A program made the position numbers and the translations under genes. This document shows positions 31,943 to 43,324 of a DNA stretch of 64,000 nt, piece by piece. The notes below the pieces were generated by a model. That model was given only the letters and a program-made list of their open reading frames with translations. It did no database searches and was not told the origin of the DNA. How positions within the stretch are numbered: the first letter of the stretch is position 1; each line of letters begins with the position of its first letter. The DNA is from Euborellia annulipes (taxonomy: Eukaryota; Arthropoda; Insecta; Dermaptera; Anisolabididae): contig JAKCPI010002813.1 of the NCBI GenBank assembly GCA_023213315.1, positions 1 to 64,000 on the forward strand, given 5' to 3'.

Positions 31943-32900
31943 TTAACAATTAAAAAACTGATCTAATAAATTATTTGTTGCTCTTTCACTTTCACTTAGC
32001 TATATACGGTATACTAATACTGGCATATAGAAAGAATTGCAGATTTTTTTTTTCATGAAAATGACCTCTCGATATTTGGGTTGATTTCTTTGATTAATAA
32101 TTCTTAAGATTATCCGTTTTTTTCTTAATGACAGATTAAAAAAAAGAAAACTAATTTCCCTTGGGCTTTTCTTGTCACATGATTGCAGTCTTGACTAATG
32201 GCTCTTGCTTGCAATGAAATAGGGCTGAATAGTTTCTACAGGGAAAAAAAAATTCTCTTCATTATTTACTGATGATTAAAAAAAAGAAAAAGAAATTTTT
32301 TTTTCACTCATAACAAATGAAAATCAATCAAATTAATTCCAATTTGAATTCTGATTGTTCTATTCCAATTTCCGAATTCGAAATTGACCGTAAAGGGGGC
32401 AAAATGATCGAGCGTAATTGACACTCACCATTGAGTGGCAATAGCAATAAATTAAATGAATTTTATCATTAAAACACAATACTACTCGACAAAAGAATTT
32501 AATTATTGAATTTTATCCAATATAGCCAATAATATATCTTTTTCTTAAAAAAAAAATTCTGTTTTTAATTAAATCCCATTCCTAACATATTTTTCTTTTT
32601 TAGTAAAAAAAAAAAATTTGTAAAATGGCAAAAAATACATCTCAAAAAAAAAGAAACATTTTCTGCTTGGTTACCCAAAGCTCTTTAACCCTGCCACTCT
32701 TTTATTTATTTATCCGTTGGGACCTAAGCCCACAAACTCCAAACTCTATTCTGGAATAAATGAGGAGAGGATGTTAATCATGTTCCTTCCACCCTCTATT
32801 TTGAATATTAACTTCCTTATAGAAATGAAAATTTTTTAATAAATATAAAAATGAAGAGAATAAATTTAAAAAAAAAATAATAATAATAATTCTTTTGTTA
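31943..32900. other. no gene seen
   Basis: AT-rich; nothing recognised. Confidence 0.4.
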
Positions 32901-33115
32901 AAGTGGTTCAGGAGCCACGTCTAAACGTACTTTAAAAAAAACTAGACTATTATAAGGAATTTTTCAATGAGGTTTTTTTTTAAATGAATTAAATTCATAA
33001 GAGATTGATTATTGGGACATCGAGCTATAATTTTTTTAATGACTTATTAAAAAATTATCGTAATTAATTTTTTTGTTATCAAGCAAATACAAAAAAACAA
33101 TCAGTCCCAATAATC
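32900..33115 (+). repeat. MITE-like repeat, inverted relative to 36088-36300
   Basis: Shares, in inverted orientation, 'cgtctaaacgta', 'aaactagactat', 'aaggaatttttcaatg' and 'gtcccaataatc' with 36088-36300. Within itself GATTATTGGGAC at 33008 is inverted at about 33103. Confidence 0.7.
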
Positions 33116-33880
33116 TTTAATTTTTTTAAAATTTAAAAATGAATTTATTGTTATTATTAATCACATATTAATTAAGGAATTTTTAAAATAAGCTTAGATG
33201 ATTTATTTAAAATTCAACTGTCAAATTAGTTCAGCATTCTTGCAATAGATGGCAGGTTAGTCTAACAGCTGACCCCTTTTGGTCTATATCTGGCCTATAT
33301 TTATATATTTTTATGCTTTTATAAAATATATATAATATATAATAACATTTATAAAGTATTTATTGTTAAAAGATCAATGAAAATCAACCAAATGCATTAA
33401 ATATTATTAGCTACCATTTTGACATCTCTTGGCAAATTTTTGAATTACTTGATATTTGGTCATACTTTTTTATGACACACAACGCCATCTTAGCGGGAAA
33501 AACATGCTTAACCACTTCGCTCCCGTAGCCCCTTAATTAATTTGGAACTAGCCATATAACAGACTTGCTAAATTTATTATTAATTCACTTCGGTATTAAA
33601 AGTTTATAACAAAATATTTTATTAATAACCTACTTATAACAAGAATTTTCAATTAATTTATTCTAAATTAATTATAAAATATTTCACTATGATATTAGCT
33701 AGAGAACTTCGACTTCATTATTCATTATCAAACTTTTATAAATTAAAATTTTTTTAATATCATTCTTTCATTCCTTTTTTTTTTTATAATTGATGAAAAA
33801 TCGAGAATATTTATTTTTTATTTTCATTTGATATACATTTTTTAATTAAGAAAGTTTTTTTTATGGGGATCTTAGGTTTA
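33116..33880. other. no gene seen
   Basis: AT-rich; nothing recognised. Confidence 0.4.
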
Positions 33881-33883
33881 AGC

Positions 33884-35565
33884 CAGCGTTTTCCAAACTG
33901 TGAGGCGCGCCTCCCTAGGGAGGCACGGACTAGTCTAAGGGGAGGCGCGAATCTTGGCCACCAAAATCAATTTTCCAAATGATTGCTAGTTTTATAAATA
34001 TAATAATAAAATTTAGAAGATTCTGGGACGGAGGTTTTCCTTAATTAATATGAATAAATAAAAAAAAAAATTTATTTTTTATTTTTATTCTTATCATCAA
34101 CATCTAAAAAAATTTTTATAGAAATTTATATTTTAGTAGGCCTATTAAAAATTTTTGTTTTTGTATTATTTTATTAAATGTGTGGGGGGGTTGATACGAT
34201 TAAATATTTTTAAGGGAGGTTAAAGTTTGGAAACCACTGGCCTAAAGTAAGACTCATTTTAGAAAATTATACTTGTGTAAAACCCAAAGGCGGATCCAGG
34301 GAAGTTTTTCAGGGTTTTAATTTTTTTCTGACTAGACGCGAAGCTCGCCGAAGGCGATAGCATTGTTAATTATTTTATTTATTAGGATTGGATTAGGGGT
34401 TGAAAAATTGAAAAAAATGTTTTTTAAATTTATTTTAGCTAAATCGAAGCCAAATAAATAGAAAACATTCAAAAAATAGAGTTGATTATTATTTTATTAT
34501 ATTAAGGGTTGATTAGAGGTGATAAAGGGTTGATTATTTAAGAAAGGCCTTGGAATATTCCAATTCACTTGTTGACATTCTTTTCCAGTTCTAAATATAG
34601 TTAGATTAGAGCAAAAGGTATTTTTTTACTTTTAATAAAAAGGGAATTGATATGCTCATCAATTTATTCCTATACAGATAAGAGAGTCGAGTTTCTCGTT
34701 CAGTCGAGTGTGTGGCCTGGCTGCAGGCGCGCCTAGCTGCTCTGTTTTTTAGTTTAAAGTGAATCAAAGTGAATAATTAATATAGTGTAACCCCCCTGAC
34801 CTCACCGTCAATCAGCACACCCTCTTGAGTGTCTTATTAAAGGTAATTATTAAAAATTTTATCGTTGAAAAAAAAAATGATATAAACAAATAATTTGATT
34901 GCGAAAAACGATTATTTTGGATATGAAATTAAATATTTTGTATTTCACTAACAAGTAAGGGTAGAGGGAGAATATAAGCTGTTGAAAGCGGGAGGGGGAG
35001 TGTAGGTGTCATTGAAAAAAAAATTGGTTTTTTATTTTTTATCTTTTTTTTTTAAACACTCACACTTTTTTCTCATTCACGCTCACACTCACACACACAT
35101 TCAAACAGCCTTTCCGGCATCTCAGGCCATATAAGACTTTATACGATAACCGTTATTAATTAATAATATAAATATTGGGGGTCCAGGCATTTCAATTTAA
35201 GCCATTTGGTATCCATTTCGGACTACCAGGGGTCCGAACCCTCGACGTTCGGTATAGAAGGTAGGCAAGCTACCAACTACACCAAGCCTAAGGGCATTTT
35301 TTTATCTTTTAAGTCACTATTATTTACCATTATATTCTTTCTATTTGGCCTATATTTTTATTAATTAAATTTCCTTAATATACATTTACTCAGGGGTGGA
35401 TTAAGGGTTGAGAATTAAAATAAAATAATTTCAAAATAAAATTAAAATTAAAATAATTATTTATTTATAAATGTATTCAAATTATTTTGATAGTAATTTT
35501 GCGGTGAAGGCTTGCATTTCCTTGAGGGGGGGGGGAAGGGTATGAAGGCATTAACCAGGAGGGTT
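33884..35565 (+). mobile_element. hAT-like composite, copy 1
   Basis: Begins CAGCGTTTTCCAAACTG and has an inner right end (GTTTGGAAACCACTG) at 34239, then about 1.3 kb shared with copy 2 (53079-54773), including the 'gtcgagtgtgtggcctggctg' word, the 'accagcacaccctcttgag'-type word and a SINE-1. The final right end present in copy 2 is missing here, so this copy is 3'-truncated. Confidence 0.75.
35035..35295 (-). mobile_element. SINE-1 inside the hAT-like composite, copy 1
   Basis: Complete minus-strand SINE-1 with head at 35295. The same insertion is present in composite copy 2 (54190-54400), so it predates the duplication. Confidence 0.85.
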
Positions 35566-35760
35566 AATGCCACACCCCCTATAATGCACAAATATATTAA
35601 TGTTTTGTAATACTTTTACTAAAAAATAAGTGCATTCCGTTTGAGTTAAAGTTTATATTCAATTTTTAGCAAATAGCATAGTGGGATAGAAACATTTTAA
35701 TTTCATTCTAAAATTTCTTATTTCTGGGGCGGAATCAATTTTTGAAGATTTCAAAACTTT

Positions 35761-36032
35761 AAAAAAAAAAAAAACTCTCACACTTTTTTCTCATTCACAC
35801 TCACATTCACACACACACATACACACAATCTTTTCGGCATCTTAGGCCATTTAAGACTTTAAACGATACTCGTATTTATATAATATATATTTATTTGGGG
35901 TCCAGGCATTCTTATTTAAGCCATTTGGTATCCAAGTAGCTTAAATAAAATCATCGGGCTGCCTGGGGTCCGAACCCGCGACGTTTGGTATACGAGGTTA
36001 GCACGCTAACCTCTACGCCAAGCACCGAGGGC
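35761..36032 (-). mobile_element. SINE-1 with 12-bp TSD
   Basis: Complete minus-strand copy. TTTCAAAACTTT is duplicated exactly at 35749-35760 and 36033-36044. Confidence 0.92.
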
Positions 36033-36087
36033 TTTCAAAACTTTCATAAACAGATAATAATAACAACAATAAATTCATTTTTAAATT

Positions 36088-36300
36088 ATAAAATGATTAT
36101 TGGGACAGATGGTTTGTTATATTAACTTGATAACAAAAAAATTAATTTCCTTAATTTTTTTTAAAAAAATTATAACTTTCTGTCCGAATAATTCCTTATG
36201 AAATAATTCATTAAAAAATAAAAACAGCATTGAAAAATTCCTTAATATAGTCTAGTTTTTTTTTAAAGTAGGCCTACGTTTAGACGCCGTTCCTACACGC
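36088..36300 (-). repeat. MITE-like repeat, partner of 32900-33115
   Basis: Inverted copy of the repeat at 32900-33115. The two flank about 3 kb that holds the hAT-like composite and two SINEs. Confidence 0.7.
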
Positions 36301-36383
36301 CCTTAAAAAAAATTTTTAATTTAATTATTTTTATTTAATTTATACGTAAACTGAAATCAATCTTTACATTGACTGAAATTAAT

Positions 36384-36455
36384 CTTTACATTTTTGTTTC
36401 AGGTAAGTTACCTCACCTTCCTTCGTCATCTTGTGTTTACTAAAATTTCGTAAGT
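36384..36455 (+). promoter_or_regulatory. candidate recursive-splicing (ratchet) site
   Basis: TTTTTGTTTCAG ends at 36402 and GTAAGT follows directly (36403-36408). An ATTAAT branch-like word is about 20 nt upstream. A second donor-like GTAAGT starts at 36450, 47 nt downstream. The arrangement matches that at 7014/7015 on the same strand, while the flanking sequences are otherwise unrelated and lie outside recognised repeats. Confidence 0.5.
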
Positions 36456-36459
36456 TCAT

Positions 36460-37199
36460 CTCTATTGATATTATTTATTTTATTTTTCTTTGTTTTATTT
36501 AAAAAAAAAAAAGACCAAATTTGCTTAATCTATTCCCCCCCATCTTTTACATATAATATATAGACATCCGTATTTTTTTTTTTACAATTTCAATTTAAAA
36601 AAAATACAGGTACACTTTTTATTTAAATATTCATTCTTAAAAAATTCATAAAAAGAATTGATAAAATTTTATACTAATCTCGAGAATAATAAAAATGTAA
36701 AAAAATACTCCAGGTTATGTATAAAAAAAAACTTATGTTATTGGAATCCCTAAGGAAAGGAATAAACCAAGTCTCATTTTCCTTCATGGGAGTGTAACTA
36801 TGAAATATGTGCTCAATTGAGCTCTCTAATAGACCTACACACTATACACACACCTCTATCTCTCTCCCTCTCTCCCTTTTCTGCGTACCTTAGGACAGAT
36901 GTGACGTCAGCATCCGGTCGTTATGGTAACGAGGAATGTTTCTGCCTTAAGGCTATTCAATTAGACATTGAATTTAATGACTTAAATTCAAATTGGACTT
37001 GATGAGAGAGGATGATTATATCACCATAAATCACTCTTTCTTTGCTTGCTTCTTTTTTTCGCTCTTGGTCTATATTTTATTATTCTTTTTAAGATTTTTC
37101 AAAAATTGTAAGAAAAATGATTGAATGATGATTGATTTGTTTATTGAACGATGAATTTTAATAATGTCGCCTGCAACGTTCTCTCATAGGCAACTCATG
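36460..37199. other. no gene seen
   Basis: AT-rich DNA with a CT-rich stretch at 36855-36885. The frame at 36817-37002 has no domain. Confidence 0.35.
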
Positions 37200-37214
37200 A
37201 CGCTTGATTGCTTT

Positions 37215-37407
37215 TTTTTTTAACACTCACACTCACATTCACACAGTCTTTTCGGCAACTTAGGCCATTTAAGACTTTTAACGATACTCGTATTTATATC
37301 AATAATATATTTGGGGGTCCAGACATTCTTATTTAAGCCATTTGGTCTCCAAATGGCATAAATAAAATCATCGGACTGCCTGGGGTCCGAACCCGCGACC
37401 CTCGCTC

Positions 37408-37447
<40 letters not shown>

Positions 37448-37551
37448 GATGTCTTTATTTTTCTTGACATTTTACATTAAACAAATTTAAATAAATAAAT
37501 TGTTTTAAGACCTTCGCTATAGAAGCTAACCCCTACATCAAGCCCGTGGGC
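37215..37551 (-). mobile_element. SINE-1 with 15-bp TSD and a nested LINE end
   Basis: Minus-strand SINE-1; ACGCTTGATTGCTTT is duplicated at 37200-37214 and 37552-37566. The tRNA-like head is interrupted by about 100 bp (37408-37508). Confidence 0.92.
37408..37508 (-). mobile_element. non-LTR retrotransposon 3' end with (ATT)n tail
   Basis: On the minus strand: AATGTCAAGAAAAATAAAGA, then 'catct' and (ATT)n of about 12 units. This is the look of a heavily 5'-truncated LINE with a microsatellite tail. Near-identical GACCCTCGCT and GACCTTCGCT words lie on either side as its target duplication. Confidence 0.75.
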
Positions 37552-37566
37552 ACGCTTGATTGCTTT

Positions 37567-38020
37567 GGTTGAGGACTTTTAAGAAAATAAATACAAAATA
37601 TATTTGAAATAAAATCTCTTTTAGTAATAAATTTTTTTGGACTTCGTTTTTACCCTACCTTCACTTCATATAGCCCAAATTTTTTTCAAACTCGAAATTT
37701 CGTCTTTTTCTCATTCCTGAATTAACATTCAACTTCTTTTTCTCGTAATTTTTTTTTTTTTTTTGTTATAATTACCTAACATTCAGGTACGTAGTCGGGG
37801 AGGGAGTTTAGCCTCCGGCCTCCCCCCTTCCCTGAAATTGTTTCATTTTCATAATAATAAAATTTTTTTACATGTGTCTAATTGGAACTCTTTTCATTAG
37901 TGAGACGTTACCGTTTACTTTTTAAATGAATGTCATAGAACAAAATTCTAATACCCCTCCATTTTCAAAAAAAATTTAGTCCCGCAATTCTAATAACGGG
38001 CCTGCTAACACTTCCTCCTC
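37567..38020. other. no gene; possible hAT-like end
   Basis: At 37785 a CAGGTACGTAGTCGGGG word followed by C/T-rich sequence looks like a hAT MITE left end. No partner was found. Confidence 0.35.
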
Positions 38021-38024
38021 TGTA

Positions 38025-38310
38025 GTCGAGAGATTGGAGATATTGCTACTATATTCTGTACAATTATGAAATTGCGCTGTCTCATCTTTGGGAAAATTCA
38101 GGCAATAGTACTTTACTGATGTACTTTTTAGTTTTTTTCTGACTTTTCTCGAAATTCGCTTTGACTATTTCTTTCAAATATTTCCTATTTGCCGAATACA
38201 AAACAAACTACGTTTGATCTAGTTTTTAAGAATCCTCGAGTTCTAGTACTTTAATGATGTACTTTTTTAGTTTTCCCAATTTTATCAAAAGAAAAAATCT
38301 ACCTAGCTCC
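38025..38310 (+). repeat. two-unit relative of the 4.0-4.6 kb tandem repeat
   Basis: Carries in order 'tctttgggaaaattc', 'agtactttactgatgt', 'tttgactatttctttcaaa', 'atttcctatttgcc' and a second 'tagtactttaatgatgt', ending 'ttttatcaaaagaaaaaa' like the end at 4571-4590. Confidence 0.7.
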
Positions 38311-39475
38311 AGCTCGGTCAATCTTGAACTTAATAATTATATGAATTTTCTTCTTCACGAACCCAAACGTGATATATATAATTGATTATTTATTAATTCG
38401 AATTATTTTATTGTTAATCATTGCAATACATTTTTGTATATAAATAAGCTAGGCTATATAAAGCCTATACAATTTTTTTTTAACAAAACTACCCTTAAAC
38501 TTGACATTAACTTATTAGTAAATTATATATATTTATTTATTATAATGATTTTTGGCACCAACACCGCAGATTTTTCGAGCCTTATACATTTTTTTAATGT
38601 ATTAAGAACAACAAAAATTATATATAGACAACATTTTCACTAACTCATATCCTTTAAAGATTATGAGATTAAAAAATATAAATTTTAAAATGTTTTTTCA
38701 CCCCTGGAGGCGCTAATTAGCCAGGTTAAATCCATTGGGTGATACTCAAACTCAAACAATCAATTCCATCCCAATTGATTAAAAAAAAATTCCATTTCTA
38801 TTTATTTTCATCTATATTTTATTTTATTTTCTATCGTTATACACCTACACGGCTCTCCACTTAAAATAATTTTATCAAAAAGCTTTACACTCACCTTATA
38901 TTCGACACTCGGTTAATAATAAATCTCTATACTACGAAGTGTTTTCTTTTCCTTTTATATAAAATGAAAAGTGTTTTCTGATTTCCGTCCTTTTATGCTT
39001 CTTGTTATAAATTCTCTCTTCTATATTAGTTATCTCTTTTTAAAGTTGATACTTGCATTAGTGCACTTACTTAAATGCATCTTTTCATTCTTTATTATTA
39101 AACAACACACTTTCTCTTTTGAGAGAGAGAGATAGGCTAATTAAATTTAGCTATAATTAAGAAATCTCCTTTCTGTTCTGGATATAATTTCATTAAAACA
39201 TTTAAACAAATATTGTTCTATATTATTAAAATATTTAAATGAGGATATGAAATGTTCAACCTGCTTACCTTTCCTATCCTACCAACTAAAAGTCTATTTA
39301 AATATTTATATTGTAGAATTAAATTTTAATTGTGAAACATAATTGAGTTTATAGTCTATTATCAAACTAAGAAAGTTCATTTTATGATTTTAGAATAGTG
39401 ATTTTTTTCTTTGTTATCTGGATTTCAATATATTGACTCTTAATTTCGAGAAAAAAAAATAAATAAAATCATAAA
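38311..39475. other. no gene seen
   Basis: AT-rich; nothing recognised. Confidence 0.4.
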
Positions 39476-39477
39476 AT

Positions 39478-39665
39478 AAAGGATTCGTGGGAGTCGAACC
39501 CATATTCTTATCTGTACCTGAAGAACTAAAATTGATTAAAACCACACTTCGCTTTTCCAAACAGCACCCAGAGAAAAAATGAGGCACTCGCGGTAGTCGA
39601 AACCCACACATTCTTCTATCCAATAATTTTAACCGATTGGCAAACTGACGGTTTGGGGGTATGGT
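39478..39665 (-). mobile_element. tRNA-like SINE fragments
   Basis: Two minus-strand B-box-like words (GGGTTCGACTCCC at about 39490; GGGTTTCGACTACCGCGAG at about 39590) with AT-rich flanks. A related plus-strand word, GGGTTCGATTCCCGCGAG, is at 40070-40088. Confidence 0.5.
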
Positions 39666-39732
39666 TAACCAAATTTCGTCTCTATTTCTCAGCTAAATAA
39701 GACAACAAAAAAATCTTAATCTCGTTAGTTTA

Positions 39733-40030
39733 TATGTTCGAAATAGTGGCGTTGAGATGTATAGATATGGGCAGGAGCTGCCAATAAATAGACTCTGTAT
39801 GCAGATTCAATCATCAGAGACGTTTCGGTTCCTTTTATTTAAGAACCATCTTCAGTCCTTAGTATAATTTGATTTGATTGAAGTGTCCACCATACTTCAT
39901 CACGAGGTGTTTAATGTTCATTGTTGACCTTCAAGTTGTTGTAGTTATACTGCAGATACTGTAGATATGTTCGAAATAGTGGCTGTGAGATGTATATATA
40001 GATGGATAGATATGGGCGTTAGTTTATACT
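39733..40030. repeat. hammerhead core between direct repeats
   Basis: 'tatgttcgaaatagtggc' starts at 39733 and again at 39966, a spacing of 233 bp, followed each time by 'tgagatgtata' and 'gatatgggc'. The hammerhead-like core at 39820-39855 lies between. A direct repeat around a ribozyme core resembles a dimeric Penelope-type or retrozyme-type unit. Confidence 0.6.
39820..39855 (-). ncRNA. hammerhead-ribozyme-like core
   Basis: Minus strand: CTGAAGA, T, GGTTC...GAACC stem II, GAAACGT. It has one of the stronger stem II helices of the cores in this window. Confidence 0.65.
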
Positions 40031-40530
40031 GTATTTTAGGTTAAGAACATCCACGGTCGCAAATCAGAATGGGTTCGATTCCCGCGAGTGCCTTATTTTT
40101 TTATTTACAAATTTAAGGAAATTAATTTCAAATTGATATTTTTTAAATTTGTAGAAAAAATTCTTCTTATCTGAATGTTCAATAAAATTGTTTGATTTAG
40201 AGGATCATTTAAACAAAATTTTATTAAGCTTAATTGAATTATAAAAAAAAAAATAATTAACCAACCTCGTCAATTGGTCGATTGCCCCCCCCCCCCCCGG
40301 AAGGGGATTTTTATTTTGAGGATGGTAACTTATGTCTTTCATGATTATTAGTTTGATTATTTCAACATTTCTAGTTTCATTCATATTCCCCTATCCTCAA
40401 ATTCGTTTCTTTGAATGAAGTAGAAGATTCACTGATAGCATGTAATTAATTTAATTACAACCTTAAGTGACTCAACAGTTCGAATTTTTTTCTATTTTCG
40501 GGTGATTCCCCAATTTTTGAGTGCGAGAGT

Positions 40531-40977
40531 AAAAATGATACACACGCCCGCAGCAGGTCTGCACAGTGAAACTTGAGGGACACACAGTAAAATCATTAAA
40601 AACGATCGAGGGATACAAACACCCGCAGCAGGTCTGCATAGTGAACCTTTAGGGACACACAGGGGTATACACGCCCACACCAAGGACACTTAGGGATACA
40701 CACGCCCGCACCAGGGACACACAAAGTAAAATCATTAAAAATGATGAGGGATACACACGCCCGCAGAAAGTCTGCATAGTGAACCTTGAAGGAAACAGGG
40801 ATATATACGTCCACACCAGGAACACACAGGGATACACACGCCCGCACCAGGGATACACATTTTTCTTCTGGTCACTTTCGATCTACTGTGTGTGTCCCTG
40901 TTTCCTTCAAGGTTCACTATGCAGACCTGCTGCGGGCTTGTGTATCTCTCGATCATTTTTAATCATTTTTACTCAGG
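40531..40977. repeat. GC-rich foldback element, copy 2, expanded arm
   Basis: The left arm repeats a block three times (starting near 40540, 40600 and 40745), each with 'gatacacacgcccgcag', 'gtctgcatagtgaa' and GGGACACACA. The right arm (40890-40977) has it once. The centre TTCTTCTGGTCACTTTCGAT matches the copies at 27347 and 49818. Open frames are shadows of the repeat. Confidence 0.8.
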
Positions 40978-40979
40978 TG

Positions 40980-41760
40980 AACCCCTTCAATTAATCATAA
41001 TTTTTCTAGTCGTTTCTTAATTAAAATGGATATACAATTAGACAGGTCTTATTGATAAAGGTAAAAATTGATTTTATTTCCTTTCCCATAAAAGTATAAT
41101 ATTTATATCAAAATCACTTTTGAATTGAAATATGCAAAAAGACGGACATGATAAATTGCATCCATTCAAAGGGCGGGAAAGGGCAGAGGTCCGATGAAAA
41201 GTGAGCGATCAAAAAAAGAGACAATTTTCCAACCATATATAATACAATTTACGAATCTTTAATAAAATTTAAAAATACACGGAATATCATAAAAATACAC
41301 ATTATTATTTGAATATAATAAAGAACAACAATAAATTTATAGGAACTTATTACTTATAAAGTTTAATCAGAATTTATAATGGTACATTAAAAGAGATTTA
41401 GAGGGAGAGGGTTATGGGGTCATCACTCAATAAAAGGCATTACCGAGGTATATGATTTTTGCATTGTATCCTACTAAAGGGTGTGTAAGTTTAGAAAATA
41501 ATTTATTAATACAGAAGGCCTATAGAATATGACTCTAAAAAACTGTGGCTCACATTTGAGAGGGTTTATCGTAAATTAATACGCTGAGCAGAGCAGCACA
41601 ATTCTGTCAATTTGAACTTAGTTTTTTTTTGGCCTGGCTTTCTCAATCTACTTGACAAAATTATGCTCCATTGTGTATGACTCCCCGGACTTTAATCCCC
41701 CCATTGGTCTTTAGAAATTAAAAATTTTATTTATTCATCTTTTTACTGTAGCATACTTCG
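40980..41760. other. no gene seen
   Basis: AT-rich; nothing recognised. Confidence 0.4.
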
Positions 41761-41765
41761 TTTTT

Positions 41766-42210
41766 ACTTTCTGTTAATATATAAAGATAATATAAAAATT
41801 CGATGTCGAGATTTTGACAGATATACCCGTTTTGAGGTCCCCTGAATCCAAAAAAGTAGTTTTCGTGACATGGTCTGTCTGTCTGTCTGTCTCTGTGTGT
41901 GTCTGTGTTCGATTTTAGACATGAAGGAATTGAGCTATGAGGATGAAATTTTATATTTAAGTTAGACACCCCCCTGGAGCGTGAACATAAGCTTTTAAAC
42001 AAAATCGGCCAAAAACTACTAGTACTTTACAGATGTACATTTTCAGTTTTTTTTTTTTTATTTTCTCAAAATTTGCTCTAACGGTTTTGATTAAAATTCA
42101 AAATTAATTATTTTTTAAATGCTCTTTAAAATATATATTCTCATTTTGCCCTCACAATTGTTCGAAGCACACTTTACTCTTGTACCTCATAGGATAGATA
42201 AGAGTTATAT
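41766..42210 (+). repeat. R1 element, 3'-truncated
   Basis: Begins at the small hairpin (ACTTTCTGTTAATATATAAA) and runs through 'gatgtcgagattttgac', GAGGTCCCCTGAATCC, (GTCT)n, and the palindromic core at about 42016 with one mismatch. It stops near 'acctcataggatagata' and lacks the large hairpin. Confidence 0.82.
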
Positions 42211-42559
42211 GTTCCCTTTCACATAACCCTTTCTACTTGCAGCAACATATTATTTACTCAGTCAATTTTTATTATATTTATTAAAAAAGAAATTAGTAAA
42301 TTTATATCGCCACAAAATTCATTTTAAAAATGAGTTTTCTTTGTATAAAAAAAAAACTCCAATTTGGGCTTGACCTCTAGAAGGGCAAACTAGAAGAAGC
42401 AAACTTTCGGATGACCTAATTTTTTCTTCCTATTTACTTTCTATATTATTTTACCTCTACAATTTTTATAAATATTCTAATAAATCGAAAACAATGACGT
42501 CACAAACTATTTTACCTGGAGGAATTTTTCAATTTTCACTTCTTTTTTTTTGTCGGTTT
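42211..42559. other. no gene seen
   Basis: AT-rich; nothing recognised. Confidence 0.4.
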
Positions 42560-42562
42560 AAT

Positions 42563-42880
42563 ATCAAAAAATATGGGGATGCACCTTGCTATGCCCCGGC
42601 TGCACTGACCCAGGCGGAGCCCACGTGCTGGTGCTGGCTCCTCTGGGGCGCGGCCCCCCTTCCCGAACCCGAACCCAGCCTGCCTGCCCTTCCTGCTTCT
42701 CTCTCTCACTCTTGTCGACGATCGATTCTGGACCCCAGCAGCCGACGCCACGGCAGACTTTGACCCACAATACCGAGAGCACTCTTCTCTCTCTTTTCCA
42801 ACCCCTTCCAAACACCGGCGTGCTCTCTTCCCGTCATTCTCAGCACACGTCCGCCTTTAAAGATTTACACCCTAATGTAT
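42563..42880. other. GC-rich anomaly, possible exon, promoter or foreign piece
   Basis: About 300 bp of high G+C in an AT-rich setting, with several CpGs. Open frames of 83-98 codons exist on both strands but none has a recognised domain, as expected from composition alone. The left edge on the minus strand (CAGTGCAGCCGGGGCATAGC) resembles a hAT-type end. The right part (42760-42860) is CT-rich. It could be a CpG-rich exon, a promoter, a mobile element interior or an assembly artefact. Confidence 0.35.
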
Positions 42881-43260
42881 GATCACAATGCCTACTTCTC
42901 TCTTTCACCCCCCCCCCCACCTCCTTTCTTCTCTCTCTCTCTGTTCTATTTATCTATTATCACTTTCAAAAAGAATTCCCTACTTTTTAACCAAGATCTT
43001 TTCCAATCCAATATTATTATTTTAGTTGAAACTAACACTAAACAAAACTTTAGAAATTAAACCAATTAACATTTAATCTAATCTTAATTGAAAATGCAAA
43101 AAGATATCCTGAACAACTGGCAGCCTAATTAGTCATGTCAATTGTGGATTTAAATTCAAAGTCACCCAGGTTCAAATTAAACTCTAAACACGCTTGTTTC
43201 TCTTGTGGCTTTACTTACAACCCTCAAAAAAAAAAAAATAACTTTCCCATTAAAAACCAA
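42881..43260. other. no gene seen
   Basis: A C-run and CT-rich stretch at 42905-42950, then AT-rich DNA. Confidence 0.4.
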
Positions 43261-43267
43261 AAAAAAT

Positions 43268-43324
43268 ATCGACATCAAATTTCTCTCTATATATTTCATA
43301 TACCGTATAGGGTAAGAGAAAGTA
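43268..43324 (-). repeat. R1 element, small-hairpin fragment
   Basis: 'atatcgacatcaaatttctc', AT-rich loop and 'gggtaagagaaagta' match the hairpin end of R1. Confidence 0.65.

Noticed and set aside
37775..37800. T-run followed by CAG|GTACGT as a third recursive-splicing site
   Set aside because: The CAG begins a CAGGTACGTAGTCGGGG word that looks like a hAT-type element end, and the donor is not GTAAGT.
42563..42620. U1 snRNA-like sequence in the GC-rich island
   Set aside because: Only a loose likeness to one U1 segment; no Sm site or 5' end was found.
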